NCBI RefSeq assembly: GCF_004564275.1
Contig: NZ_SPDV01000015.1
Location: 1-64,000 of the forward strand
Reading direction: 5' to 3'
Source of the DNA: Sphingomonas parva (ex Maeng et al. 2020)
GTDB taxonomy: Bacteria; Pseudomonadota; Alphaproteobacteria; Sphingomonadales; Sphingomonadaceae
Length of the DNA: 64,000 nt
Part shown: positions 36,213 to 44,419 of the stretch, piece after piece
Layout: every line of letters starts with the position of its first letter
Position numbering within the stretch: position 1 is the first letter of the stretch
Translations under genes and position numbers: made by a program
Notes under the pieces: model-generated
The model's input: only the letters and a program-made list of their open reading frames with translations
Told to the model about the DNA's origin: nothing
The model's database searches: none

Positions 36213-37466
36213 ATGAATCGTATTCTGATGGGGATTGCGGGGATGGCGCTCATCCTCGCTCTGGCATTCCTGCTGTCTTCGAACCGCAGGGCGATCCGCT
36301 TGCGCGTGGTCTCCGCCGCCTTCGCGCTGCAGGCCGGGATCGCGGTGCTCGTCCTCTACACCAGCTGGGGCAGGGCCGGGATCAACTCGCTCTCGACCGG
36401 CGTCGCCAACCTGCTCGGCTACGCCAACCAGGGCACCGAATTCCTCTTCGGCCCCAAGGAGAGCAACCCGCTCGCCAACACGTTCGCGCTGGGCGCGCTG
36501 CCGGTGATCATCTTCTTCGCTTCGATGGTCGCGATCCTTTATTATCTCGGCGTCATGCAACGGATCGTGCGCTGGGTGGGCGGCGCGATCGGCATGGTCA
36601 CCGGCATCAGCCGCGTCGAGTCGCTGAGCGCCGCCGCCAACATCTTCGTCGGGCAGAGCGAGTCGCCGCTGGTGATCCGCCCCTATCTCGCCAGCCTCAC
36701 CCCGGCTCAGCTCTTCACCGTCATGACGGTGGGCATGGCCGGAGTCGCCGGCACCATCCTCGCCGCTTATGCGTCGCTGCTCGGCCCGGGCGCGCTTCCC
36801 TATCTGCTCGCGGCCGCGTTCATGTCCGCGCCGGGCGGCATCCTGATGGCCAAGATCATGATGCCGGACGAACCGAAGAGCGACGAGCTGCCGCTCGGCG
36901 ATACTCCGACCGACCAGAAGGTGGAGATCGAGACGTTCGAGGAGGGCGAGCGCCCGGCGAACGTGATCATGGCCGCGTCGCAGGGCGCACAGACCGGCGT
37001 CCGGCTTGCCGTTGCGGTGGGCGCCATGGTGCTCGCCTTCGTCGCGCTGGTGGCGCTCGCCAACGGCCTGCTCGGCGGGATCGGCGGCTGGTTCGGCTAT
37101 CCGAACCTCAGCTTCCAATATCTGATCGGCCAGGTGTTCGCGCCGATCATGTATCTGATCGGCGTGCCGTGGAACGAGGCGCAGCAGGCCGGCGGCCTGT
37201 TCGGCACCAAGCTGGTGCTGAACGAGTTCGTCGCGTTCATCGACCTCGGCAAGATGGCCGAGCTTTCGGAGCGCAGCCGCGCGATCGTCACCTTCGCTCT
37301 GTGCGGCTTCGCGAACTTCAGCTCCATCGCCATCCAGATGGCGGTGACCGGCGGCCTGGCGCCCAACCAGCGGCCGGTGATCGCCCGCCTCGGCATCAAG
37401 GCGCTGATCGCGGGATCGCTCGCCAATTTGATGAGCGCGGCGCTGGCCGGCCTGCTTCTGCCCTGA
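36213..37466 (+). CDS. nupC: Concentrative nucleoside transporter, NupC/CNT family
   Basis: 417 residues from ATG 36213 (GAGGGG four bases upstream). About ten hydrophobic segments. NIFVGQSESPLVIRPYL (about 147-163), TVGMAGVAGTILAAYA, AAFMSAPGGILMAKI and FGTKLVLNEFVAFIDL are hallmark CNT substrate- and sodium-binding regions; the C-terminus CGFANFSSIAIQMAVTGG is also conserved. Imports nucleosides using a proton or sodium gradient. Third gene of the adenosine kinase-LOG-nupC unit. Confidence 0.93.
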   Translation: MNRILMGIAGMALILALAFLLSSNRRAIRLRVVSAAFALQAGIAVLVLYTSWGRAGINSLSTGVANLLGYANQGTEFLFGPKESNPLANTFALGALPVIIFFASMVAILYYLGVMQRIVRWVGGAIGMVTGISRVESLSAAANIFVGQSESPLVIRPYLASLTPAQLFTVMTVGMAGVAGTILAAYASLLGPGALPYLLAAAFMSAPGGILMAKIMMPDEPKSDELPLGDTPTDQKVEIETFEEGERPANVIMAASQGAQTGVRLAVAVGAMVLAFVALVALANGLLGGIGGWFGYPNLSFQYLIGQVFAPIMYLIGVPWNEAQQAGGLFGTKLVLNEFVAFIDLGKMAELSERSRAIVTFALCGFANFSSIAIQMAVTGGLAPNQRPVIARLGIKALIAGSLANLMSAALAGLLLP

Positions 37467-37533
37467 TCGGCGCGCGTCAATCCGGCATGCGCCGCAGGTG
37501 ACGCGCGTGGAAGATGGAGCTAAAGCGAGCGGC

Positions 37534-38478
37534 ATGAGCACTCTCGCAAGATCCATCGCTTCCGTCTCGCTCAATGCGTCGCGCACCGACCCCGAGGGCT
37601 TTGCCCGGGAGCTCGGCGAGTCGTTCGAGCGCTACGGCTTCGCCATCATCGCCGATCACGGTATCCCGGCCGATCTCATCGCCCGCGCCGAAGCCAAGGC
37701 GCGCGCCTTCTTCGCACTGCCGGAGGAGGTGAAGCGGAGCTATCACATCGCCGGTGGCGGCGGCGCGCGCGGCTATACGCCGTTCGGCATCGAGACCGCC
37801 AAGGGCGCGACCGCGCACGACCTCAAGGAATTCTGGCACGTCGGCCGCGAGCTGCCGGAAGGCCACCGCTTCGCCGAGGTGATGGCGCCGAACGTCTGGC
37901 CCAAGGAAGTCGACAGCTTCCGCGACACCTTCCTTGAGCTGTTCGCCGCCTTCGACACCGCGGGGCTGCGCATCCTCGAGGCGATCGCCCGTCATCTCGG
38001 CCTCCGGCCGGACTTCTTCGAGGACACGGTGGAGGACGGCAATTCGGTCCTCCGCCTGCTCCATTACCCGCCGGTCTCGGGCGATGCGCCGGGCGTGCGC
38101 GCCGGCGCGCACGAGGACATCAACACCATCACCCTGCTGCTCGGCGCCGAGGAAGCCGGCCTCCAGCTCCTCGACCGCGACGGCGAGTGGCTGCCGGTCT
38201 CGCCGAAGGAGGGCGAGCTGGTCGTCAACATCGGCGACATGCTCCAGCGCCTGACCAACAACGTGCTGAAATCGACGTCGCACCGCGTCGTCAATCCGCC
38301 GGCCGAGCGGCGCGGGCATTCGCGTTACTCAATGCCCTTCTTCCTCCACTTCCGTCCCGATTATCTTATCGAGACGCTGCCGAGCTGCATCTCGGACGAG
38401 CGGCCGAACCTCTATCCCGAGCCGATTACCGCGCACGATTTCCTGCTGCAGCGTCTGCGCGAGATCAAACTGGTCTGA
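37534..38478 (+). CDS. Isopenicillin-N-synthase-like 2-oxoglutarate/Fe(II) oxygenase
   Basis: 314 residues from ATG 37534 (GTG 37498 is an in-frame alternative; neither has a strong ribosome binding site). DIOX_N-like start with ERYGFAIIADHGIPADLI, then ARAFFALPEEVKRSYH. The Fe ligands are HED in AGAHEDINTITLLL (about 190-203) and the distal His in STSHRVVNPP; the 2OG-binding RxS is in HSRYSMPFFLHF. Typical substrates of this family range widely, and bacterial members are mostly uncharacterised. It follows nupC on the same strand by 67 bases, so a nucleoside-related role is possible but unproven. Confidence 0.88.
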   Translation: MSTLARSIASVSLNASRTDPEGFARELGESFERYGFAIIADHGIPADLIARAEAKARAFFALPEEVKRSYHIAGGGGARGYTPFGIETAKGATAHDLKEFWHVGRELPEGHRFAEVMAPNVWPKEVDSFRDTFLELFAAFDTAGLRILEAIARHLGLRPDFFEDTVEDGNSVLRLLHYPPVSGDAPGVRAGAHEDINTITLLLGAEEAGLQLLDRDGEWLPVSPKEGELVVNIGDMLQRLTNNVLKSTSHRVVNPPAERRGHSRYSMPFFLHFRPDYLIETLPSCISDERPNLYPEPITAHDFLLQRLREIKLV

Positions 38479-38480
38479 TC

Positions 38481-38511
38481 GTTCGTCCCCGAGCTCGGCT
38501 CAGGGACGAAC
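38481..38511. terminator. REP-like hairpin between convergent genes
   Basis: GTTCGTCCC (38481-38489) and GGGACGAAC (38503-38511) form a 9-bp stem with loop CGAGCTCGGCTCA, starting three bases after one stop and ending before the convergent cdd stop. No T-run. It resembles extragenic palindromes of the GTTCGTCC...GGACGAAC kind seen in sphingomonad genomes. Confidence 0.5.
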
Positions 38512-38514
38512 CGC

Positions 38515-38961
38515 TTAGCCGGCGTCCTTGAGATTGGCCGGGCCGAAGCCGTGCGGGATCAGCTCCGAGATGCGGCTGCTGCGCGTCTCGGTGCCGTTGC
38601 CGTTGGAGGCGATCACCTCCAGGTCGCGACCCGAGACCTGCGCCGCCTCGAGGATCGACTGGCGGCAGCCGCCGCAGGACGTCACCACCGCGTCGCCGGC
38701 GAGCGCCCCGTCGTCTCCGACGTGGCCGCCGGTCACGGCGATCCGCGCGATGTTCTCCAGCCCGAAGGCCTGCTGCGCGGCCGCCAGCGCGGAGAGCTCC
38801 GCGCAGATTCCCAGCCGGTAGCAGGCATTCTCCATGTTGGCGCCGACGGCGATCGCGCCGTCGACCGATTCGATCGCGCAGCCGACGCTGAAGCGGGAGT
38901 AAGGCGCATAAGCGCCGAGCGCCGCAGCGCGGGCGCGTTCGATGAGGGGGTCTTTGGTCAT
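38515..38961 (-). CDS. cdd: Cytidine deaminase
   Basis: 148 residues from ATG 38961 (MTKDPLIERARAAALGAYAPYSRF); the upstream extension is unrelated. Zinc and catalytic motifs are in order: YRLGICAELSALAAAQQ (Cys and Glu of the (C/H)AE motif, near 53-56) and SCGGCRQSILE (PCxxC equivalent, near 94-104; the usual Pro is Ser here). Deaminates cytidine and deoxycytidine to uridine forms. Convergent with the oxygenase gene; belongs functionally with the nucleoside salvage genes on both sides. Confidence 0.93.
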   Translation of the reverse strand: MTKDPLIERARAAALGAYAPYSRFSVGCAIESVDGAIAVGANMENACYRLGICAELSALAAAQQAFGLENIARIAVTGGHVGDDGALAGDAVVTSCGGCRQSILEAAQVSGRDLEVIASNGNGTETRSSRISELIPHGFGPANLKDAG

Positions 38962-39058
38962 GGCGGCGTCATAGAGCGGCGCCGCGCATAGGGCGAGGCT
39001 GATGACAGGCTGCCGGGCGCATGCCAGTGACGGGCCACAGCTCCTGGAAGGATTCGAG

Positions 39059-40810
39059 ATGCGGTTGAAGCTTTTCCTCGCGGCAGCGTCGTTGCTCGCA
39101 ATGTCCGCCTGCACCACGCCGAACGGCGGCGAGACCGGTGCGGTGACGGTGAAGATCATCGGCCTCAACGACTTCCACGGGAATCTCGAGGCCGGGAAGC
39201 TCAACGTCGAGGCTCCGGGCGCAGTGGGCGCGAGCGTGCGCGTGCCGGCCGGCGGCGCCGCCTATCTCGCCTCGGCGGTCGATCGGCTGCGCGCCGAGAA
39301 CCCGAACAACGCCGTGGTGTCGGCCGGAGACATGATCGGTGCCTCGCCGCTGGTCTCGGCCTTGTTTCTCGACGAGCCGACGATCGCCGCGATGAACCTG
39401 ATCAGGATCGACTACAACGCGCTCGGCAATCACGAATTCGACAAGGGCCGGTCCGAGCTGCTGCGCATGCAGAACGGCGGCTGCGAGAAGCACACGCCGC
39501 GCCAGCCTTGCCGGGTCGACGCCGATTTCGCCGGCGCCAGCTTCCCCTTCCTCTCGGCCAACACGCTGACCGAGACCGGGGCGCCGCTGGTCCAGAGCTA
39601 CGGCATCAAGACGTTCGGCAGCGGCGCGCGCGCGGTGAAGGTGGCGTTCATCGGCCTGACCCTGAAGGAGGCGCCGTCGCTCGTCACCCCGGCGGGGGTC
39701 GCGGGCCTCACCTTCGCCGACGAGGCCGACACCGCCAACGCCCTGATCCCGCAGCTTAAGGCGGAAGGCGCCGACGCGATCGTCGTGCTGATCCACCAGG
39801 GCGCCTACACCAAGGTGCCGTTCAACGACAAAAGCTGCGGCGGGCTTTCCGGCGACATCCTGCCGATCCTCGACCGGCTCGATCCCGCCGTCGACGTGGT
39901 CATCTCCGGCCACACCCATGTCGCCTATGTCTGCGACTACGGGAAGGTGAACAAGGATCGTCCGTTCCTGCTGACCAGCGCCGGTTACGGCGGCACGATC
40001 ATGACCGATCTCGATCTGACCATCGACCCGCGCACCGGCCGGGTGATCGCCAAGAAAGCCGACAACATCATCGTCCAGGGCGAGCCGTTCAGCAACGCGC
40101 GCGGCGACTATCCGGTGTCCGATCTCTATCCGCATTTCTCGTCGCGTCAGGACGTGGCGTCGCTCGTCGCGCGCTATTCGGCGGCCGCCGCGCCGGTCGC
40201 CGCCGAGCGCGTCGGCCGGCTGACCGCGCCGGCGACCAAGGCGGAGACCGAATGGGGCGAGCAGGTGCTGGGCAATCTGATCGCCGACGCACAGCTCGCC
40301 GCGACGCGCGCGCCCGAAGCCGGCGGCGCCGAGATCGCCTTCATGAACGCCGGCGGTGTCCGGGCCGATCTCGTCCCCGCCGCCGACGGGACGATCACCT
40401 ACGGCCAGGTCTTCGCCGTCCAGCCGTTCGGCAACACGCTGATGGTGAAGAGCTTCACCGGGCGCCAGATCCGCGCGATCCTGGAGCAGCAGTTCGACAG
40501 CGGCACGAACACGGCCGACCACCCGAACTTCCTCAATCCGTCGGCAAGCCTGCATTACGCCTACGATCTCAGCCGCCCGGCGGGGCAGCGCATCCTCGAC
40601 GTCACGGTGAACGGCAAGCCGCTCGAGCACGAACGGGTCTACCGCGTCGCGATGAGCAATTTCCTCGCCAGCGGCGGCGACAATTTCACTGCGTTTCGCG
40701 AGGGCACCAACCAGGTCGGCGGGGCGCAGGATCTCGATGCGCTGGTCGCCTACCTCTCCAGGTCGCAGCCGATCGTGCCGCCCAAGACGGACCGCGTGGC
40801 AAAGCGCTGA
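39059..40810 (+). CDS. Lipoprotein 5'-nucleotidase/bifunctional metallophosphatase
   Basis: 583 residues from ATG 39059 (GGAAGGA upstream). Lipobox SLLAMSAC, Cys18. Metallophosphatase domain: LNDFHGNLE (metal ligands, about 36-44), SAGDMIGASP, ALGNHEFDKG and VISGHTHVAY. C-terminal 5'-nucleotidase domain (about 375-560) with GEQVLGNLIADA, FMNAGGVRADL, VQPFGNTL and MSNFLASGGDNFTAF. Hydrolyses nucleoside monophosphates, and in relatives UDP-sugars or cyclic nucleotides, outside the cytoplasm, releasing nucleosides for NupC. Confidence 0.93.
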   Translation: MRLKLFLAAASLLAMSACTTPNGGETGAVTVKIIGLNDFHGNLEAGKLNVEAPGAVGASVRVPAGGAAYLASAVDRLRAENPNNAVVSAGDMIGASPLVSALFLDEPTIAAMNLIRIDYNALGNHEFDKGRSELLRMQNGGCEKHTPRQPCRVDADFAGASFPFLSANTLTETGAPLVQSYGIKTFGSGARAVKVAFIGLTLKEAPSLVTPAGVAGLTFADEADTANALIPQLKAEGADAIVVLIHQGAYTKVPFNDKSCGGLSGDILPILDRLDPAVDVVISGHTHVAYVCDYGKVNKDRPFLLTSAGYGGTIMTDLDLTIDPRTGRVIAKKADNIIVQGEPFSNARGDYPVSDLYPHFSSRQDVASLVARYSAAAAPVAAERVGRLTAPATKAETEWGEQVLGNLIADAQLAATRAPEAGGAEIAFMNAGGVRADLVPAADGTITYGQVFAVQPFGNTLMVKSFTGRQIRAILEQQFDSGTNTADHPNFLNPSASLHYAYDLSRPAGQRILDVTVNGKPLEHERVYRVAMSNFLASGGDNFTAFREGTNQVGGAQDLDALVAYLSRSQPIVPPKTDRVAKR

Positions 40811-40816
40811 GTATCT

Positions 40817-40835
40817 CCCCTCCCTGTGGGAGGGG
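40817..40835 (+). terminator. Hairpin after 5'-nucleotidase gene
   Basis: CCCCTCCC, loop TGT, GGGAGGGG, six bases after the stop at 40810. A second stem (CTTCCGG near 40859 with CCGGAAG) overlaps the amn stop from the other side. Neither has a clear T-run. Confidence 0.45.
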
Positions 40836-40867
40836 ATGAATTTGGATCTGGAGGTTTTCTTCCGGCC

Positions 40868-42322
40868 TTACCGGAAGGGGGGCTCGTCGAAGCTGCGCAG
40901 CTTGCGCGAGTGGAGGGTGGCGCCTTCGCGCTTGAGGATGCGCAGGGTCTCGATCCCGATCCTCAAATGCTGGCTGATCGCCCGCTCGTAGAAGGCGTTG
41001 GCCTGGCCCGGCAGCTTGATCTCGCCGTGGAGCGGCTTGTCGGAGACGCAGAGCAGGGTGCCGTAGGGCACGCGGAAGCGGTAGCCCTGGGCGGCGACGG
41101 TGGCCGATTCCATGTCGATCGCGACGGCGCGCGACTGATTGAAGCGACGCGCGGACTGGGTGTAGCGCAGCTCCCAGTTTCGGTCGTCGGTGGTGACGAC
41201 GGTGCCGGTCCGAAGCCGGCGCTTGAGCTCGCCCGGCTCCTCGCCGCTCACTTGCGCCGCGGCGTCGTACAGCGCCTGCTGGATCTCGGCGATCGCCGGG
41301 ATCGGGATCTCGATCGGCAGGACGTCGTCGAGGACGTGATCGTCGCGCAGATAGGCGTGGGCAAGGACATAGTCGCCGATCGTCTGGCTGGGCCTGAGGC
41401 CCCCGCAATGGCCGATCATCAGCCAGGCCTCGGGCCGCATCACGGCGAGATGGTCGCAGATCGTCTTGGCGTTGGAGGGCCCGACGCCGATGTTGACCAA
41501 AGTGATGCCGCGACCTTCGGCGGCGATCAGATGGTAGGCGGGCATCTGGTATTTGCGCCATGCGCCCGCCGCGACCTTGCCCTCGGCGCCTTCGGTGTCG
41601 CGGGTGATGAACACGCCGCCCGGTGCCGACAGCGCCTCGTAGGGCGAGTCCTCGCGGCGCAGCTCCTCGATCGCCCAGCGGACGAATTCATCGACATAGC
41701 GGACATAGTTGGTGAACAGCAGGTAGCGCTGGGTGTGCTCGGACGGGGTGCCAGTGTAGTGGCGCAGCCGCGCGAGGCTGAAATCGACCCGGGGGCCGTC
41801 GAACAGAGCGAGCGGCCGGGCGGGATGGGAATTATGATCCCAGGCGCCGTCGGCGATCTCGTCGCCGATATGGGCGAGCTCGGTGGTCGGGAACCAGCGG
41901 CTGAGATCGGCGGCGTGCGCACCGTCGAGCCGGAGATCGTCGGTGCCGTCGAGCACATAAGGGTAAGGGATCTCGCTGGCCGAGCGGCCGACGGTCACTT
42001 CGACGTCATAGTCCCGCACGAGATAGCCGAGCTGCTCGGCCAGGTATTTGCGGAAGAGGTGCGGGCGCGCAATGCTGATCGCATAGACGCCCGGCTGGTT
42101 GAGCCGGCCAAAGGCGCGGCCCGGGAATTTCGGCGTGCTGTCCAGCCGATAATGGATGCGCAGCTCCGGATAGGCGAACAGGCCGGCGGCGCGGGCGTCG
42201 AGATGGGGGCGCTCACCGTTCTTGAGGTAATGGGCCAGCGCCTTCCGCAGGCTGCTCACCGACTGGTCGTAGGTCTCGATGAGCTCGGCGATGATGCCGG
42301 GGATATCTTCGATGCGAGTCAT
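40868..42322 (-). CDS. amn: AMP nucleosidase
   Basis: 484 residues from ATG 42322 (AAGG just upstream; GTG 42331 alternative), the same length as the E. coli enzyme. N-terminal domain with GRFGRLNQPGVYAISIARPH-like sequence (FGRLNQPGVYAISIA) and RYLLFTNYVRYVDEFV; C-terminal phosphorylase-like domain with TLVNIGVGPSNAKTICDHLA, MIGHCGGLRPSQ, AIDMESATVAAQGYRF and LLCVSDKPLHGEIKLPG. Splits AMP to adenine and ribose-5-phosphate, setting AMP levels. Adds to the adenosine/AMP salvage theme and is functionally parallel to the LOG protein at 35612. Confidence 0.95.
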   Translation of the reverse strand: MTRIEDIPGIIAELIETYDQSVSSLRKALAHYLKNGERPHLDARAAGLFAYPELRIHYRLDSTPKFPGRAFGRLNQPGVYAISIARPHLFRKYLAEQLGYLVRDYDVEVTVGRSASEIPYPYVLDGTDDLRLDGAHAADLSRWFPTTELAHIGDEIADGAWDHNSHPARPLALFDGPRVDFSLARLRHYTGTPSEHTQRYLLFTNYVRYVDEFVRWAIEELRREDSPYEALSAPGGVFITRDTEGAEGKVAAGAWRKYQMPAYHLIAAEGRGITLVNIGVGPSNAKTICDHLAVMRPEAWLMIGHCGGLRPSQTIGDYVLAHAYLRDDHVLDDVLPIEIPIPAIAEIQQALYDAAAQVSGEEPGELKRRLRTGTVVTTDDRNWELRYTQSARRFNQSRAVAIDMESATVAAQGYRFRVPYGTLLCVSDKPLHGEIKLPGQANAFYERAISQHLRIGIETLRILKREGATLHSRKLRSFDEPPFR

Positions 42323-42387
42323 GGCCTTCACTGTCCTGTCGCACCGCCCTTGGCAAGCCCGCCGCCGCTCCGGAACGAACCAAGGGG

Positions 42388-42422
42388 GAGGGCAGCCGTT
42401 CCCGAAAGGCCCGGCTGCCCTC
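42388..42422 (-). terminator. Hairpin after EF-hand gene
   Basis: GAGGGCAGCCG (42388-42398) and CGGCTGCCCTC (42412-42422) form an 11-bp perfect stem eight bases after the EF-hand stop. No T-run. Confidence 0.6.
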
Positions 42423-42429
42423 GCGAGGC

Positions 42430-42915
42430 TCAGTGCCGGCCGTGGCCGCGGCGCTTCTCCCGGGCCGCGGCAAGCTCGGCGGCCGAGATCGTGCCGTCGC
42501 CGTTCGAGTCCGCCCGGCCGAGGCGCCGCCGAAAGCCCTGCTCGAACTCGCCCGGGGTGACCGTGCCGTCACCGTCCGCGTCGAGACCGGGGCGGCGGGG
42601 CGCTGCGGCGACCGGGCCTGCACCCGGTCCGATTCCCGCCGTCGGCGCCGCACCGTCGCGTTCCGCACCGCGGTGGTGACCGCGGCCGCGGCGCGGCAGC
42701 TCGTCGCCGGTCAGCCGGCCGTCCTTGTTCGCATCGGCCTCGGCGAATCTCGCCGCGGCGGCGGCGCCGATCTCCGCCGCGGTGATCTGGCCGTCCCTGT
42801 TCAGATCGGCCGCGCCCGGGCCCCGCTCCGGCGCCAGGGCGAACGCTGCCGCAGCGGCCGCGAGCACGCCCGCAACGCCGCCGCCCGCGAGCAGCAGGGT
42901 CTTCTTCCTCGTCAT
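42430..42915 (-). CDS. Exported EF-hand calcium-binding protein
   Basis: 161 residues from ATG 42915 (GGAGAT upstream). N-terminal basic and hydrophobic segment (KKTLLLAGGGVAGVLAAAAAAFALA) as signal peptide or anchor. Four EF-hand loops: DLNRDGQITAAEI (about 37), DANKDGRLTGDEL (61), DADGDGTVTPGEF (112) and DSNGDGTISAAEL (135), each with Asp/Asn ligands and Glu at position 12. A Pro/Gly/His-rich linker (about 75-105) parts the two pairs. Probably a periplasmic calcium sensor or buffer; partner unknown. Confidence 0.85.
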   Translation of the reverse strand: MTRKKTLLLAGGGVAGVLAAAAAAFALAPERGPGAADLNRDGQITAAEIGAAAAARFAEADANKDGRLTGDELPRRGRGHHRGAERDGAAPTAGIGPGAGPVAAAPRRPGLDADGDGTVTPGEFEQGFRRRLGRADSNGDGTISAAELAAAREKRRGHGRH

Positions 42916-43012
42916 CGTCGATCTCCTTCCCGCACCTTCGGTGCGGTCAGGAGATGAAGCGGGCCTGTCGCTGGACTTTCCGCCGATCGGGCGAAAAGTG
43001 TCGCAAGATGTA

Positions 43013-44419
43013 TCAGGACGCGGCCGCGACGGCGGGAGCCTCCTCCCAGCCGCCGCCCAGCGCGAGGAAGACGGTGACCAGATTGTCGGAGAGCTGCGCC
43101 TCCGCCTGGGCGAGCGCGGTCTCGGTCTGGGCGAGCGAACGCTCGGCGTCGAGGACGATCTGGAACGACTCGCGGCCCGCCCGGTAGCGCAGGCGCGCGA
43201 CCCGGGCCGCCTCGGCGCTGCTGGCGCGGGCGCGGCGCAGGATGGCGACGCGGTCGAGTTCGGTGGCGTAGCGGGTGAGGGCGCTCTCGGTCTCCTCGAG
43301 CGCGCCCAGCCAGGTGCCGTCGAAGCGGGCGAGCGCCGCGTCCGCGCCGGCCTCGGCCTGGGCGATGCGCGCGCGGGCGACGGCGGTGTTCGGGAAGGTC
43401 CAGCTGATCAGCGGCCCGAGACCGAAGCGGAAGCCCGAGCTCGACAGCAGATTGCCGGCGGTGCCGGTGGAGCCGATCGAGCCGCCGAGCCGGATGTCGG
43501 GGTAGAGCTCGGCCGTGGCGACGCCGACCCGGGCCGTGGCCGCGGCGAGCTCGCGCTCGGCCGCGCGAATATCGGGGCGACGGGCGAGCAGGCTTGCGCC
43601 GCTGCCGACCGGGATCGGGCGGCCGAGCGCCGGCGGCGTCGCGCAGGCGGCGACCTCTCGCGGGAACTCCGCCGGCGGGCGCCCGGTGAGCACCGACAGA
43701 CGATAGAGCGCGGTCTGGCGCTGCGCTTCCAGCGTCGGGATCTGGGCCCGGGTCTGTTCGAGCTGGGCGCCGGCCTGGCCGGTCTCCAGCGCGGTTCCGC
43801 GGCCACCTTCGACGAGGCGGCGGGTGAGGTCGAAGGTCTGCTCCTGGATGCGGACGCTCTCCTGCGCCACCGCGAGCTGGCGCCCGGCGCTGCAGGCGTC
43901 TGCGTAGGCGCGCGCCGTCTCGGCCGCGACGCTGACGCGGGCGACGTCGAACGCCGCCTGGACCGCGCCGACGTCGGCGCGGCTCGCCTCGATGCCGCGA
44001 CGGATGCGGCCGAACAGATCGAGCTGGTAGCCGACGTCGAGGCCCGCATCGAAGGTGAGGTCGGCGCCGCCGGGGCCAGGCTGGTTGGCGTAGGTCGCAC
44101 CGCCCGCGACGCTGGTCGAGGGCAGGCGGCCGGCGCGGGTCTCGCGCAGCGTCGCCCGGGCCTGGGCGAGGTTGGCCGAGGCGACGCGCAGATCGGTGTT
44201 GGCGGTCAGCGCCTGCTCGATCAGCCGGTCGAGCACCGGATCGTCGAACAGGCTCCACCAGCGCCCCGGCGGCTCGTCGCCGGTGAAGGCCGGGGAGGCG
44301 GCGCCGACGAAGCCGCTCTGCGCCGGGGCGGTGGGGGCCGGCGACTGATAGTCGGGGCCGACGGTGGTGCAGGCGGCGAGGGCGAGCAGGCTCGCCGCGG
44401 CCATGAGCGTCTTGGTCAT
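43013..44419 (-). CDS. RND efflux outer-membrane channel lipoprotein (NodT/OprM type)
   Basis: 468 residues from ATG 44419, which overlaps the pump stop (TGATG); the longer frame is a shadow of the pump gene. Lipobox ALAAC with Cys17. Then TTVGPDYQSPAPTAP, WWSLFDDPVLDRLIEQAL, LPSTSVAGGATY and paired OEP domains (about 60-250 and 275-460) with LLARRPDIRAAERELAAATARVGVA. TolC-like trimeric channel forming the exit duct of the tripartite pump encoded just upstream. Confidence 0.93.
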   Translation of the reverse strand: MTKTLMAAASLLALAACTTVGPDYQSPAPTAPAQSGFVGAASPAFTGDEPPGRWWSLFDDPVLDRLIEQALTANTDLRVASANLAQARATLRETRAGRLPSTSVAGGATYANQPGPGGADLTFDAGLDVGYQLDLFGRIRRGIEASRADVGAVQAAFDVARVSVAAETARAYADACSAGRQLAVAQESVRIQEQTFDLTRRLVEGGRGTALETGQAGAQLEQTRAQIPTLEAQRQTALYRLSVLTGRPPAEFPREVAACATPPALGRPIPVGSGASLLARRPDIRAAERELAAATARVGVATAELYPDIRLGGSIGSTGTAGNLLSSSGFRFGLGPLISWTFPNTAVARARIAQAEAGADAALARFDGTWLGALEETESALTRYATELDRVAILRRARASSAEAARVARLRYRAGRESFQIVLDAERSLAQTETALAQAEAQLSDNLVTVFLALGGGWEEAPAVAAAS

